Notes: generated by a model not told the origin, from the letters alone. A stretch of 37,009 bases of DNA from an uncultured Eisenbergiella sp. (GCA_947630215.1 CANRGX010000024.1:1-37009), one strand, 5' to 3'; shown: positions 1-8,048, counted from the stretch's first letter. Program-made: numbers and translations.

Positions 1-765
1 TACTAACTTTTTCACTTCCGAAACCGCGAACTCGTTCTGCACCCGGATATAGGTTCCTTTCATGCCGGAGGAGCGGGATTCGATAATGCCGGCGCTCTCA
101 AACTTGCGCAGCGCGTTGACGATGACCGACCGGGTGATGCCCGCCTGATCGGCGATCTTACTGGCCACCAGAATCCCTTCCGTGCCCTTTAACTCCTGGA
201 AAATCAGCTTGATGGCCTCCTGCTCCGAATAGGACAGCGTGCCCAGCGCGGAACGCACCACCGAAATCTTGCGATCCTCCTCGGCGCTCTCCTCGCTCAC
301 CGCCCGCAGCATCTCCAGCCCGATCACGTTGCTTCCGTATTCGCAAAGGATGATATCGTCAATGCTGTACGCTTCCTCGCTGCGGTATAAAAACAGCGTG
401 CCCAGCCGCTCTCCCGCAATTTCGATTGGCGTCACAATGGCGGACACGTTCTGCCCCACAGAGGGCTCTATCCCCAGCGTCGCCAGGTTGACGTTCTCCT
501 TGGTGGAAAGCACCGCCAGCATCCGCTCGTTCAAAAGCGGATCGATAAAGCTGCCGACTTCGCTTCCGATCAGTTCCTTCCCGTCTCCTGGAACCTTTTC
601 GGAAATCCCCAGTATCTTTCCCTTCCGGCTGATGACCCGCACGCTGGAAGAGAGCACATCCTGCATCACCTTACAGATATCGTTAAAAACAAACTTCCCC
701 GAATTGCTGCTGTGCAGCAGCTTCCCTATTTTCCTCGTCTTGTCCAGCAATCGCACACTGCTCAT
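1..765 (-). CDS. codY: GTP-sensing transcriptional regulator CodY (3' end outside window)
   Basis: Global nutritional repressor that binds GTP and branched-chain amino acids and controls metabolism, competence and sporulation genes. The reading frame opens with MSSVRLLDKTRKIGKLL and stays open for 255 codons to the window edge, so only a few C-terminal residues should be missing (the family is about 260 aa). The N-terminal part is the GAF-like effector domain. The C-terminal part holds the winged helix-turn-helix with ASKIADQAGITRSVI, followed by a typical GTYIRVQNEFAVSEVKKL tail. The ATG is preceded by an AGGAGG-type ribosome binding site. It lies downstream of topA, as in other Firmicutes. 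A SigA-like promoter and two CodY boxes directly upstream suggest autoregulation. Confidence 0.95.
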   Translation of the reverse strand, partial: MSSVRLLDKTRKIGKLLHSSNSGKFVFNDICKVMQDVLSSSVRVISRKGKILGISEKVPGDGKELIGSEVGSFIDPLLNERMLAVLSTKENVNLATLGIEPSVGQNVSAIVTPIEIAGERLGTLFLYRSEEAYSIDDIILCEYGSNVIGLEMLRAVSEESAEEDRKISVVRSALGTLSYSEQEAIKLIFQELKGTEGILVASKIADQAGITRSVIVNALRKFESAGIIESRSSGMKGTYIRVQNEFAVSEVKKLV

Positions 766-800
766 CCGCTTTTTTCCTCCTGCCTTGTTCCCACGCATTC

Positions 801-829
801 ATTGTATCACAGAATCCGTCAAACCGCAA
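801..829 (-). promoter_or_regulatory. Candidate SigA promoter of codY
   Basis: On the minus strand a TTGCGG -35 element (824-829) is followed after 17 nt by TACAAT (801-806), preceded by TG one base away (extended -10). The predicted start lies about 30 nt before the codY ATG. The -35 is only a partial match, so the call rests on the -10, the spacing and the position. Confidence 0.6.
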
Positions 830-830
830 T

Positions 831-845
831 AATTTTCAGAATATT
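831..845 (-). promoter_or_regulatory. CodY box 1 (operator)
   Basis: The 15 bases AATTTTCAGAATATT match the published CodY consensus AATTTTCWGAAAATT at 14 of 15 positions. The box sits directly upstream of the -35 element of codY, where bound protein would interfere with RNA polymerase. Together with box 2 it forms a 14-bp perfect inverted repeat (828-841 with 855-868). Confidence 0.75.
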
Positions 846-850
846 ATATA

Positions 851-865
851 AAGTTTCTGAAAATT
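851..865 (-). promoter_or_regulatory. CodY box 2 (operator)
   Basis: The 15 bases AAGTTTCTGAAAATT match the CodY consensus at 14 of 15 positions. The centre is 20 bp from that of box 1, about two helical turns, so both sites face the same side of the DNA. The box overlaps the topA stop codon (864-866). The inverted repeat it makes with box 1 has no T-run after it, so it does not look like a terminator. Confidence 0.75.
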
Positions 866-2942
866 ATTCCTGTTTCTGGGCAGGCTTCTCCATACGATAG
901 CCGCATCCCTCCCGGGAGCAGACGAGTTGATTCCCCTTTTCCAGCATAAGGGAACCGCAGACAGGACATTTCTGATTGGAAGGTCTCTGCCACACCATGA
1001 AATCACAGGCAGGATGGTTGATGCAGCCAAAATAAATTCTTCCCTTCTGCGTCTTCTTGAGCACAATATCACCGCCGCACTTCGGGCATGACACGCCTGT
1101 TTTCTCATAATAGGGTTTTGTATTCCGGCACTCCGGAAAGCCGGGGCAGGCCAGGAATCTGCCATGGGGGCCGTATTTGATCACCATGCGCCGGCCGCAC
1201 AGTTCGCAGATCTCATCGCTTTGCTCGTCGGCCACCTTCACCTCGGCCAGATTCTTCTCCGCCTTTTTCACCGCTTCGTCCAAATCGGGATAAAAGTTCT
1301 GGATGATGGTCTTCCAGTCCACCGTTCCCTCGGAAACGCCGTCCAGAAGCGTCTCCATGTTGGCGGTGAAATTCACATCCACAATGGTGGGAAAAGCTTC
1401 CTTCATCATGCGGTTCACCACTTCTCCCAGTTCGGTCACATAGAGGTTTTTGTTCTCCTTGGCCACATAGCGCCTCGCCAGGATCGTGGTAATGGTAGGC
1501 GCGTAGGTACTGGGTCTCCCGATGCCCAGTTCCTCCAGGGTACGCACCAGGGATGCTTCCGTATAATGCGCGGGCGGCTGGGTAAAATGCTGCTGCGCCT
1601 CAAAGCTTGCAAAGGAAAGCTGTGTATGTTCGTCAATTCCCTTTGCCAGGGTGTTTTTTTCCGTTTTTTCTTCTTCCTCCGGCGTGTATACGCTCAAAAA
1701 ACCGTCGAAGGTCACCTTGCCGGCCGCCACCGTAAAACGGTGCCCGCCGCCGTCTATCCTGACGGAGGTCGTCTCGTAGCGCGCCGCCGCCATACGGCTG
1801 GCCACGAACCGCTTCCAGATCAGCTGATAGAGCCGCAGCTGATCCCGGGACAGAGAGTCCTTTAAAACCGCCGGGGTCAGCGAAAGGTCGGTGGGCCGGA
1901 TGGCTTCGTGGGCGTCCTGGATCTTGGGCCCGCCCTTTTTTTCATGGGCCTCTCCCAAATAGGCCTCCCCGTAGGCGGCGGCAATATAGGACTTGGCCAT
2001 GGTCTCCGCTTCCTCCGACACCCGCGTGGAATCGGTACGCAGATAGGTGATGACGCCTATCGTGCCGTTTTCCTTCGTGTCTACGCCCTCATACAGCTGC
2101 TGGGCCAGCCGCATGGTTTTCTGGGTGGAAAAATTGAGAACCTTGCTGGCCTCCTGCTGGAGGGTGGAGGTGGTAAAGGGCAGGGGCGCTTTCCGGATCC
2201 GCTCTCCTTTTTTGACGTCGTAAATGTGAAACGACGCGCCTTCGCAGTCCTTCTGCACCGCTTCCACCGCTTCTTTACTGTCCAGCGGCGTCTTTTTGTC
2301 CCCCTGTCCGTAATATTTCGCCTTCAGGGGTTTTTTCTCCCCCGGAATTGTAAAATAGGCGTCCAGTGTCCAGTATTCTTCCGGAATAAACGCGTCAATC
2401 TCTTCTTCCCGGTCGCAGATGAGGCGGAGCGCCACGGACTGCACGCGCCCGGCGGAAAGGCCCCTCTTCACCTTCTCCCAAAGCAGCGGGGAAATCCGGT
2501 AGCCTACCATTCTGTCCAGCATCCGGCGCGCCTGCTGCGCGTTCACCAGATCCATATTGATCTGTCTGGCGTGCTTTAAGGACTCCTTCACCGCATTTTT
2601 GGTGATTTCATTGAAGGTGATCCGGTACACCTTTTTCCCGGAAAGCTTCAGCGCCTGGGTCAGATGCCACGAAATCGCTTCCCCCTCGCGGTCCGGGTCC
2701 GTCGCCAGATAGATCTTATCCGCTTTCTTCACTTCCCTGCGCAGGTTCGCCAGAATGTCCCCCTTGCCGCGTATCGTAATGTATTTCGGCTCGTAATCGC
2801 CCTCCACATCAATGCCCAGCTGGCTTTTGGGAAGATCGCGCACATGACCGTTGCTGGCGGCCACCGCGTAATTGCTGCCCAGAAACTTCCGGATGGTCTT
2901 GACCTTTGCGGGCGATTCCACAATCACAAGATATTTTGCCAT
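864..2942 (-). CDS. topA: DNA topoisomerase I (type IA)
   Basis: Relaxes negative supercoils through a transient 5'-phosphotyrosine link. The 692-aa protein starts MAKYLVIVESPAKVKTI, the usual family start; a TTG 18 nt upstream is in frame but less likely. Visible parts: Toprim domain (residues 1-140) with acidic motif TDPDREGE at 81-88, catalytic Tyr at about residue 300 in ITYLRTDSTRVS, and three C-terminal four-cysteine zinc ribbons beginning CELCG, CPKCG and CPVCG. It lies between dprA and codY, as in Bacillus. It has its own candidate promoter upstream, and its stop codon lies inside the CodY operator of the next gene. Confidence 0.97.
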   Translation of the reverse strand: MAKYLVIVESPAKVKTIRKFLGSNYAVAASNGHVRDLPKSQLGIDVEGDYEPKYITIRGKGDILANLRREVKKADKIYLATDPDREGEAISWHLTQALKLSGKKVYRITFNEITKNAVKESLKHARQINMDLVNAQQARRMLDRMVGYRISPLLWEKVKRGLSAGRVQSVALRLICDREEEIDAFIPEEYWTLDAYFTIPGEKKPLKAKYYGQGDKKTPLDSKEAVEAVQKDCEGASFHIYDVKKGERIRKAPLPFTTSTLQQEASKVLNFSTQKTMRLAQQLYEGVDTKENGTIGVITYLRTDSTRVSEEAETMAKSYIAAAYGEAYLGEAHEKKGGPKIQDAHEAIRPTDLSLTPAVLKDSLSRDQLRLYQLIWKRFVASRMAAARYETTSVRIDGGGHRFTVAAGKVTFDGFLSVYTPEEEEKTEKNTLAKGIDEHTQLSFASFEAQQHFTQPPAHYTEASLVRTLEELGIGRPSTYAPTITTILARRYVAKENKNLYVTELGEVVNRMMKEAFPTIVDVNFTANMETLLDGVSEGTVDWKTIIQNFYPDLDEAVKKAEKNLAEVKVADEQSDEICELCGRRMVIKYGPHGRFLACPGFPECRNTKPYYEKTGVSCPKCGGDIVLKKTQKGRIYFGCINHPACDFMVWQRPSNQKCPVCGSLMLEKGNQLVCSREGCGYRMEKPAQKQE

Positions 2943-2993
2943 ACTCCAACCCCATTTCAACCGTTCGCGCCTTTTGGCACGTTATCGTGAAAC

Positions 2994-3022
2994 AATATAC
3001 AACATATCTTGACGCAATGCAA
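2994..3022 (-). promoter_or_regulatory. Candidate SigA promoter of topA
   Basis: Minus-strand TTGCAT (3017-3022), a 17-nt spacer, then TATATT (2994-2999). It lies in the short gap after the dprA stop, about 50 nt before the topA start. Partial -35 match, good -10 and ideal spacing. Confidence 0.5.
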
Positions 3023-3034
3023 GTGAAAAAATTC

Positions 3035-4219
3035 TTAAAATCCGGCGTCCTTTAAAAAATACCGGCCAAAGGCGCAGCCCGCCCTTCCCTCCATGCACAG
3101 CCCGATCAGCTCCTGAAGGATTTCCTCCAGAGAGGGCGACGGGGCGTCCTGCTCCTCTGCCAGCGTCTCCCAAATTTCCTCCGGCCCCTTCGGTTGGGTA
3201 TCCAGCGCGCGCAAAATCCGGGTGCGCTGCGTCTGATCCGCATTTTTGCCGCAGGCGTCTGGGGGCCGCCCGCTGCCTCTCTGTCCGATCTGGGCTTTCG
3301 CATCCGGGTTTTCTTCCATTCCCAGCTCCCGCAGAAGCCGTCCGGGTTCTGTAGCCATGCCCGCCCCGTTTTCAATCAGCCTGTTGCAGCCGCCGCTGCA
3401 GGCGTCCGTGATCCGGCCCGGCACCGCGAATACGTCCCTGCCCTGTTCCAGCGCCAGATCCACTGTGATCAGCGTGCCGCTTTTTTCCCGCGCTTCCGTT
3501 ACCAGCACCAGATCGGACAGCCCGCTGATGATCCGGTTCCGGGCCGGAAACAGCCGCGCCGAGGGCTCCGTGTCCGGCGGATACTCCGAAACCAGACAGC
3601 CTTCCCGGATCAGCCGCTCATACAGATCCCGGTTCTCCGGCGGATAACAGACGTCCACCCCGCAGCCCAGCACGGCCACGGATTCTCCGCCTGCATCCAG
3701 CGCGGCCCGTCCGGCAATGCCGTCCACGCCCCGCGCCATCCCGCTGACAACAGTGACGCCGGCGGCCGCCAGCGCGGCGGCAAAATGTCTGGCCGCCCAG
3801 CTTCCGTAGGCGGAACATTCCCGTGCGCCGATGATGGCCGCTGCCTTTTTTCCTCTGGGGAGTTTTCCCCTGCCATAGAGCGCCACAGGAAAATCGGCGA
3901 TCTGTCGCAAGCGCTTTGGATAGGCGGCATGCCAGAAGGGCAGGAAGAAAATCCCGTTCCTTCTATATTTATAATAGCGGGCGAAAGCGGCCTGGCGCTG
4001 TTTTTCCTGCCTGCCCCGCTCCAGGGCGTCCGCCCGGGCCGCCCCCAGCACCTCCTCCAGCGTTTTGCGCGACAGATCCTTCACCCGTGTTGCACCTCCG
4101 GCCGCTTCCACAAGCCGGCGGACACTGACCGGGCCGATGCCGCGCACACTGCACAGCCAGAAGGTTTCCAAAAGGGCCTCCCGATCTTCTTCCCATTCGT
4201 TTCCCTCCTGCCCTTTCAC
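3035..4219 (-). CDS. dprA: DNA processing protein DprA/Smf
   Basis: Loads RecA on incoming single-stranded DNA during natural transformation. The 394-aa protein has a helix-hairpin-helix region near residues 24-45, then the Rossmann-like DprA fold: IIGAREC near 129-135, SGMARGVDGIAGRAAL, a GCGVDVCYPPENRDLY loop and the SGTLITVDLALEQGRDVFAVPG segment. The C-terminal about 65 residues fit the winged-helix domain seen in many DprA proteins. The start is set by a GTG that overlaps the comM stop (GTGA, 4216-4219), with GGGGAGG about 12 nt upstream; this implies translational coupling. No in-frame ATG exists near that point. Confidence 0.93.
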   Translation of the reverse strand: MKGQEGNEWEEDREALLETFWLCSVRGIGPVSVRRLVEAAGGATRVKDLSRKTLEEVLGAARADALERGRQEKQRQAAFARYYKYRRNGIFFLPFWHAAYPKRLRQIADFPVALYGRGKLPRGKKAAAIIGARECSAYGSWAARHFAAALAAAGVTVVSGMARGVDGIAGRAALDAGGESVAVLGCGVDVCYPPENRDLYERLIREGCLVSEYPPDTEPSARLFPARNRIISGLSDLVLVTEAREKSGTLITVDLALEQGRDVFAVPGRITDACSGGCNRLIENGAGMATEPGRLLRELGMEENPDAKAQIGQRGSGRPPDACGKNADQTQRTRILRALDTQPKGPEEIWETLAEEQDAPSPSLEEILQELIGLCMEGRAGCAFGRYFLKDAGF

Positions 4220-5799
4220 GTTCTGTATGGTTCCTCCCCCTTCCGATAGTGCAGCGCCTGTCCCAGATGGCCGATACCGATCTCCTCTGCTCCTTCCAGA
4301 TCCGCCAGCGTCCGCGCCACCCGCAGCACACGGTGACAGGCCCGGGCGGAACAGTGCAGGCTCTGGGAGGCTTCCTCCATGTAGCGCTGTTCTTTTTCTC
4401 CCAGACGGCAGTAGCGCAGGATGTCCCCGGCGCGCAGCCGCCCATTGACCGCGATCCCGGTGCCGGCGTAGCGGTGCGCCTGCCGTTCCCTGGCCGCCAT
4501 CACCCGTTCCCGCATGGCGGCGCTGTCCCATCCCTTCTCTGCCTGCAGGGCGTTCCCGGGACGTCTGCGTCCCAGATCCCACAGACCCGAAAACGACACC
4601 GGCTGCACGCTGCAGCACAGATCGATCCGATCCAGCAGCGGCCCGGAGATCCGGGAAAAATACTGGTGGATTTCCCAGGGCGTACACCGACAGCGATTGC
4701 GATCCGGATAGAAACCGCAGGGGCAGGGATTGGCGGAGGCCGCCAGCATAAAATCCGCAGGATATACGAAATGGCCGCCGCCTTTAGCCAGAAAGATCCT
4801 GCCGTCCTCCATGGGCTGACGCAGGATATCCAGCGTCGCCCGCCGAAACTGCGCCATTTCATCCAGGAACAAAACGCCCCGGTGCGCCAGCGTCACCATG
4901 CCCGGCATAGGTACTGTCCCGCCGCCGGCCATGGCGCTTCCGCTGACCGTATGGTGCGGGCTGACAAACGGACGGCGCCGGATCAGTTTCCCTTTGGGCA
5001 GTCTGCCCGCCACGCTGTATATGGCGGACACCTCCCTTCTTTCCGCCGGCTCCAGGGGCGGCAGAATCGAAGGCAGACCCCTGGCCAGCATCGTCTTGCC
5101 TGCTCCCGGCGGCCCGATGAACAACACGTTGTGAAAGCCCGCGGCACTCGTCAGCGCCGCCAGCTTTGCCTCCCGCATTCCGTAAAGATCGCCGTAATCC
5201 ACTTCCTCCCGCTCATCCGGTTCTTCCGGGTTGTCCGCCGCCTTTCTTTGTAAAGCGGCTTTCTTTCGCATCGTCTCCCTCTCCTGCCCGTCACAGCGCA
5301 GATACCGGATCGCCTCCTCCAGACTCTCCACGCCCATGACGGAGGCTTCCTCTACCAGCATTCCCTCTGACAGATTGCCCAAAGGCAGTACAAACTCCGT
5401 GATTCCCTGCCGGACGCCCTCCAGCACCATGGGAAGCACGCCCCGGATCGGCTTTACCGACGCGTCCAGCCCCAGTTCTCCCGCCACCAGCACGCCGGCA
5501 AAGCACGTTGGCAAAAGCATCCCCTGGGCCGCCACGATTCCCACCGCCACCGGCAAATCGAATGCCGTGCCCGCCTTGTGAATGCCCGCTGGGGAAATAT
5601 TTACCGTTATCTTTTCCGCGGGCATTTTTACGCCCGCGTTGCGCAGCGCCACCCGGATACGCTCCCTGGCCTCCTTTACCTCGCTGGCCAAAAGCCCCAC
5701 CATTTCAAAGCAGGGAAGCCCCATGGACACATCTACCTCAACCTGCGCCACATAGCTCTCCAGTCCGCGCAGGCCTCCCGTATGGATATGACAATACAT
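4216..5799 (-). CDS. comM: ComM/YifB-family AAA+ ATPase (Mg-chelatase-like)
   Basis: The family includes ComM, a hexameric helicase that extends branch migration of recombination intermediates during transformation. The 527-aa protein starts MYCHIHTGGLRGLESY, with AAAGG before the ATG; an in-frame extension upstream is not conserved family sequence. Order: N-terminal Lon-protease-like fold (1-165), Walker A GPPGAGKTM at 229-237, Walker B VLFLDEMAQF, a cysteine-rich CPCGFYPDRNRCRC segment, and a C-terminal Mg_chelatase_C domain. It overlaps dprA by 4 nt, so the two genes are one unit. Two terminator-like hairpins lie in its leader. Confidence 0.93.
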   Translation of the reverse strand: MYCHIHTGGLRGLESYVAQVEVDVSMGLPCFEMVGLLASEVKEARERIRVALRNAGVKMPAEKITVNISPAGIHKAGTAFDLPVAVGIVAAQGMLLPTCFAGVLVAGELGLDASVKPIRGVLPMVLEGVRQGITEFVLPLGNLSEGMLVEEASVMGVESLEEAIRYLRCDGQERETMRKKAALQRKAADNPEEPDEREEVDYGDLYGMREAKLAALTSAAGFHNVLFIGPPGAGKTMLARGLPSILPPLEPAERREVSAIYSVAGRLPKGKLIRRRPFVSPHHTVSGSAMAGGGTVPMPGMVTLAHRGVLFLDEMAQFRRATLDILRQPMEDGRIFLAKGGGHFVYPADFMLAASANPCPCGFYPDRNRCRCTPWEIHQYFSRISGPLLDRIDLCCSVQPVSFSGLWDLGRRRPGNALQAEKGWDSAAMRERVMAARERQAHRYAGTGIAVNGRLRAGDILRYCRLGEKEQRYMEEASQSLHCSARACHRVLRVARTLADLEGAEEIGIGHLGQALHYRKGEEPYRT

Positions 5800-5832
5800 C
5801 TTCGCCTTTCTGTCCCAGGCACTTTTTGTCGG

Positions 5833-5852
5833 AAAAACGGGCGATTCGCCCG
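5833..5852 (-). terminator. Terminator-like hairpin 2 in the comM leader
   Basis: On the minus strand CGGGCG-AAT-CGCCCG (5838-5852) is followed directly by TTTTT (5833-5837). It ends 33 nt before the comM start, leaving little room for another promoter after it. Confidence 0.55.
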
Positions 5853-5856
5853 ATGG

Positions 5857-5884
5857 AAAAAGGAACGGGCAGACTGTCCGTTCC
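5857..5884 (-). terminator. Terminator-like hairpin 1 in the comM leader
   Basis: On the minus strand GGAACGG (5878-5884) pairs with CCGTTCC (5862-5868) and is followed by a T-run (5857-5861). The inner bases CAG and CTG can extend the stem past one A-C mismatch. It could end sigK transcripts, attenuate comM transcripts, or both. Confidence 0.6.
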
Positions 5885-5912
5885 GAAAGTTCCAAACACA
5901 TCCTTCTATTTC

Positions 5913-5941
5913 AGCATAAAACAGCGGGCGGCTCCTGTCAA
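5913..5941 (-). promoter_or_regulatory. Candidate SigA promoter of comM-dprA
   Basis: Minus-strand TTGACA (5936-5941, perfect -35), a 17-nt spacer, then TATGCT (5913-5918, 4 of 6). It lies between the sigK stop and the two terminator-like hairpins, giving a leader of about 105 nt. Confidence 0.6.
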
Positions 5942-5989
5942 GGGGCGGATTTTCGCCGGGTAGAAGAAGACTGCGCCATATGCCCTGTT

Positions 5990-6661
5990 TCAGGCCCGGG
6001 CGCGTTCCCGGGCCTGTTTTTCTTCCTCTCTGGAATACCCCTCCTGGAGCTTTCCCAGCGCCTTCTTTTCGATCCGGCTGACATAGCTGCGGGAAATGCC
6101 CAGCTTCTCCCCAATCTCCTTCTGGGTCACCTCCCGGCCGCCGCCCAGCCCGTAGCGCAGCGTGAGCACCTCCCGTTCCCGGTCGGTCAGTTCCGAATCC
6201 AGCAGGCCGTACAGCGCGCCCAGATGCCGCGCCTTTTCCATCTCCTCCACGATATCCGGCTGTTCCTGTTCCATCACGTCCAGCAGACTGATTTCGTTTC
6301 CCTCCCGATCCGTCCCGATGGGTTCAAACAAAGAGATCTCCCGCGAGGTCTTTTTCTTGCTGCGCAGCATCATCAAAAGTTCATTGTCGATACACCGGGC
6401 CGCATACGCCGCCAGCCTGGAATTTTTTTCCGGATCAAAGGAGTCCACCGCTTTGATCAGGCCGATGGTGCCAATGGAAATCAAATCCTCCATCTCCTCG
6501 TCGGCGCTGACGTATTTTCGCGCGATATGCGCCACCAGACGCAGATTCCGTTCGATCAGGAGGTGCTTTGCCTCGCTTCTTCTTCCGGCATCTTCATCCC
6601 GCAATGCCCGTATGCAAGCGCGCTCCTCCTCTTTTGACAGGGGCTGTAAAAAGGGTTTCAA
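5990..6661 (-). CDS. sigK: RNA polymerase sporulation sigma factor SigK
   Basis: Late mother-cell sigma factor for spore coat and cortex genes. The 223-aa protein has region 2 with LIERNLRLVAHIARKY and DLISIGTIGLIKAVDSF, and a region 4 helix-turn-helix with QKEIGEKLGISRSYVSRIEKKAL. LVAHIARKY and the KKKTSREISLFEPIGTDREGN segment fit SigK better than SigE. The frame opens at TTG (6659-6661) with GGGGGAG 6 nt upstream; a nearby ATG (6663-6665) is out of frame. The gene is complete and not split by a skin-type element. SigK is normally made as an inactive precursor; a short N-terminal pro-segment is plausible but not proven here. Confidence 0.85.
   Translation of the reverse strand: MKPFLQPLSKEEERACIRALRDEDAGRRSEAKHLLIERNLRLVAHIARKYVSADEEMEDLISIGTIGLIKAVDSFDPEKNSRLAAYAARCIDNELLMMLRSKKKTSREISLFEPIGTDREGNEISLLDVMEQEQPDIVEEMEKARHLGALYGLLDSELTDREREVLTLRYGLGGGREVTQKEIGEKLGISRSYVSRIEKKALGKLQEGYSREEEKQARERARA
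5991..6021 (+). terminator. Perfect 10-bp hairpin plus T-run, antisense to the sigK 3' end
   Basis: CAGGCCCGGG (5991-6000) pairs perfectly with CCCGGGCCTG (6007-6016) around a 6-nt loop, followed by TTTTT on the plus strand. The minus strand has no T-run after the stem. The hairpin includes the last codons of sigK, so it is oriented to stop antisense rather than sigK transcription. Confidence 0.55.
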
Positions 6662-6709
6662 GCATAGCTCCCCCGCCGGGAAATGTCTCCGGCGCCGTCA
6701 GTTTACTAT

Positions 6710-6718
6710 TATACTATG
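6710..6718 (-). promoter_or_regulatory. Possible sporulation-sigma -10 element upstream of sigK
   Basis: Minus-strand CATAGTATA fits the SigK -10 pattern CATANNNTA and roughly the SigE -10. No convincing -35 is visible at the right distance. The embedded TATAAT could also be a SigA -10, but it too lacks a good -35. Position is about 50 nt before the sigK start. Confidence 0.3.
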
Positions 6719-6777
6719 TGAAAACCGATTTTACAGTGCCTTTCCATCTGTCCCTATTTGCCGCCTTCCCTGTCCTC

Positions 6778-7998
6778 CTACAGCAGAAACTGGGACAGCA
6801 CGTAGTTGCTGACGTCAATCCCTCTCTCCGTCAGTCTCATCCGCCTGCCGTCGTCATAAACTAAAAGCAGCCCCTGTTCCTGAAGCCGCGTTATCACAGA
6901 GCCATAGACGTCCCACAGACCGGTATGAAACCGCTGTCTGAACTCTCCCACGCGGATTCCCTCCTGCATCCGAAGACCCAGAAACAGAAATTCTTCCTTC
7001 TGCTCCGTTTCGGTCAGTTGCTGCCGCTCCTGTCTGAGAACCGCCCCGTCCTGTAACGGCCGCTCTCCTGTTTGCTTTTCGGGAGAAAAGAAATCCAGAT
7101 ACGTCTCCAGATCCCCGGTGACTTTCCAGCGCGTTTCCTCCAGAAGCGAAGCGCTGCCCAGCCCTACGCCCAGATAGGGCCGCCGCGTCCAGTACCCGAT
7201 ATTGTGCCGGCATTCGTATCCCGGTCTGGCGTAATTGGAAATTTCATAGCGCCGGTATCCGTACCCGGCCAGAACCTGTTTCGTCTGCTCATACATCAGA
7301 CGCTCCTGTTCCTCTCCTGGCAGGGGGGCCGGCGCTTTTTCTCCTCCGTCCTGATACAGCGCATAGAGCGGCGTTCCTTCTTCCAGAATCAGACTGTAGG
7401 CGGAAATATGCTCCGGGCCCAGATCCGCTGTCCGGCGCAGCGTCTCCAGCCATCCCGACAGCGTCTGCCCCGGCAGGGCGGACATCAGATCCACATTGAT
7501 ATTGGAAAAGCCTGCCTGCCTTGCGCCATGATAATTTTCCACAAAAGTCCGGTAATCGTGAAGGCGCCCCAGCGCTTTGAGCTCCGCGTCAAAAGTAGAC
7601 TGCAGGCCCATGCTTAAGCGGTTGATCCCCGCCTGTAAGTACCCTTCCAGCTTCTCTGGCGTCAGCGTGCCGGGATTGCTCTCCACGGTGATCTCGGCGT
7701 CCTGAGACAGCCGGTAGCAGGCCCGGACGCACGCCAACACGTCTGCGATCTGCTCCGGCGTAAGCAGCGACGGCGTACCGCCGCCGAAAAAAACCGTATC
7801 CACCCAATAGTCCTTGCAGCCGTCGGCTTCCCGGGAAAGCTGGGCGCACAGGGCGCGGACATACCGGTCGATGGTCTGCCGGCCGGCCGGCGCCGATAAA
7901 AAATCGCAGTACAGACACTTGCGCAGGCAAAAGGGAATATGCAGATACAGCCCCATGGGCCCTTTAAAGGCCGCCGAAAGCATCCGTTCCTGTGTCAT
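6778..7998 (-). CDS. hemW: Radical SAM protein HemW (coproporphyrinogen oxidase-like)
   Basis: HemW is a radical SAM heme chaperone that is often misannotated as oxygen-independent coproporphyrinogen III oxidase. The 406-aa protein shows the 4Fe-4S motif CLRKCLYC directly after LYLHIPF, the GGGTPSLLTPEQ SAM-binding motif, VESNPGTLT and the RLSMGLQST segment. The C-terminal HemN_C domain with LGLRMQEGIRVGEF is present. The start at MTQERMLSAAF is chosen because it follows the lepA stop by 50 nt; MLSAAFKG and MGLYLHIPF are alternatives with similar weak ribosome binding sites. It is the last gene of gpr-spoIIP-lepA-hemW, a conserved Firmicutes order. No other heme gene is in the window. Confidence 0.88.
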   Translation of the reverse strand: MTQERMLSAAFKGPMGLYLHIPFCLRKCLYCDFLSAPAGRQTIDRYVRALCAQLSREADGCKDYWVDTVFFGGGTPSLLTPEQIADVLACVRACYRLSQDAEITVESNPGTLTPEKLEGYLQAGINRLSMGLQSTFDAELKALGRLHDYRTFVENYHGARQAGFSNINVDLMSALPGQTLSGWLETLRRTADLGPEHISAYSLILEEGTPLYALYQDGGEKAPAPLPGEEQERLMYEQTKQVLAGYGYRRYEISNYARPGYECRHNIGYWTRRPYLGVGLGSASLLEETRWKVTGDLETYLDFFSPEKQTGERPLQDGAVLRQERQQLTETEQKEEFLFLGLRMQEGIRVGEFRQRFHTGLWDVYGSVITRLQEQGLLLVYDDGRRMRLTERGIDVSNYVLSQFLL

Positions 7999-8048
7999 GT
8001 CTCTTTTGTGCGGCGACGCTTTTGGCAGCGGCCGCCGCGGATCCTTTC

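Noticed and set aside
828-868. The 14-bp inverted repeat after topA as a transcription terminator.
   Set aside because: It is AT-rich and has no T-run on the minus strand; the two CodY boxes explain it better.
4219-4687. An N-terminal extension of DprA of about 156 residues in the same frame.
   Set aside because: It is read through comM in another frame and looks like random Gly/Arg/Ala-rich sequence; the GTG overlap explains the start.
5990-6661. Possible interruption of sigK by a skin-type element.
   Set aside because: The 223-aa frame is continuous with regions 2 and 4 intact.
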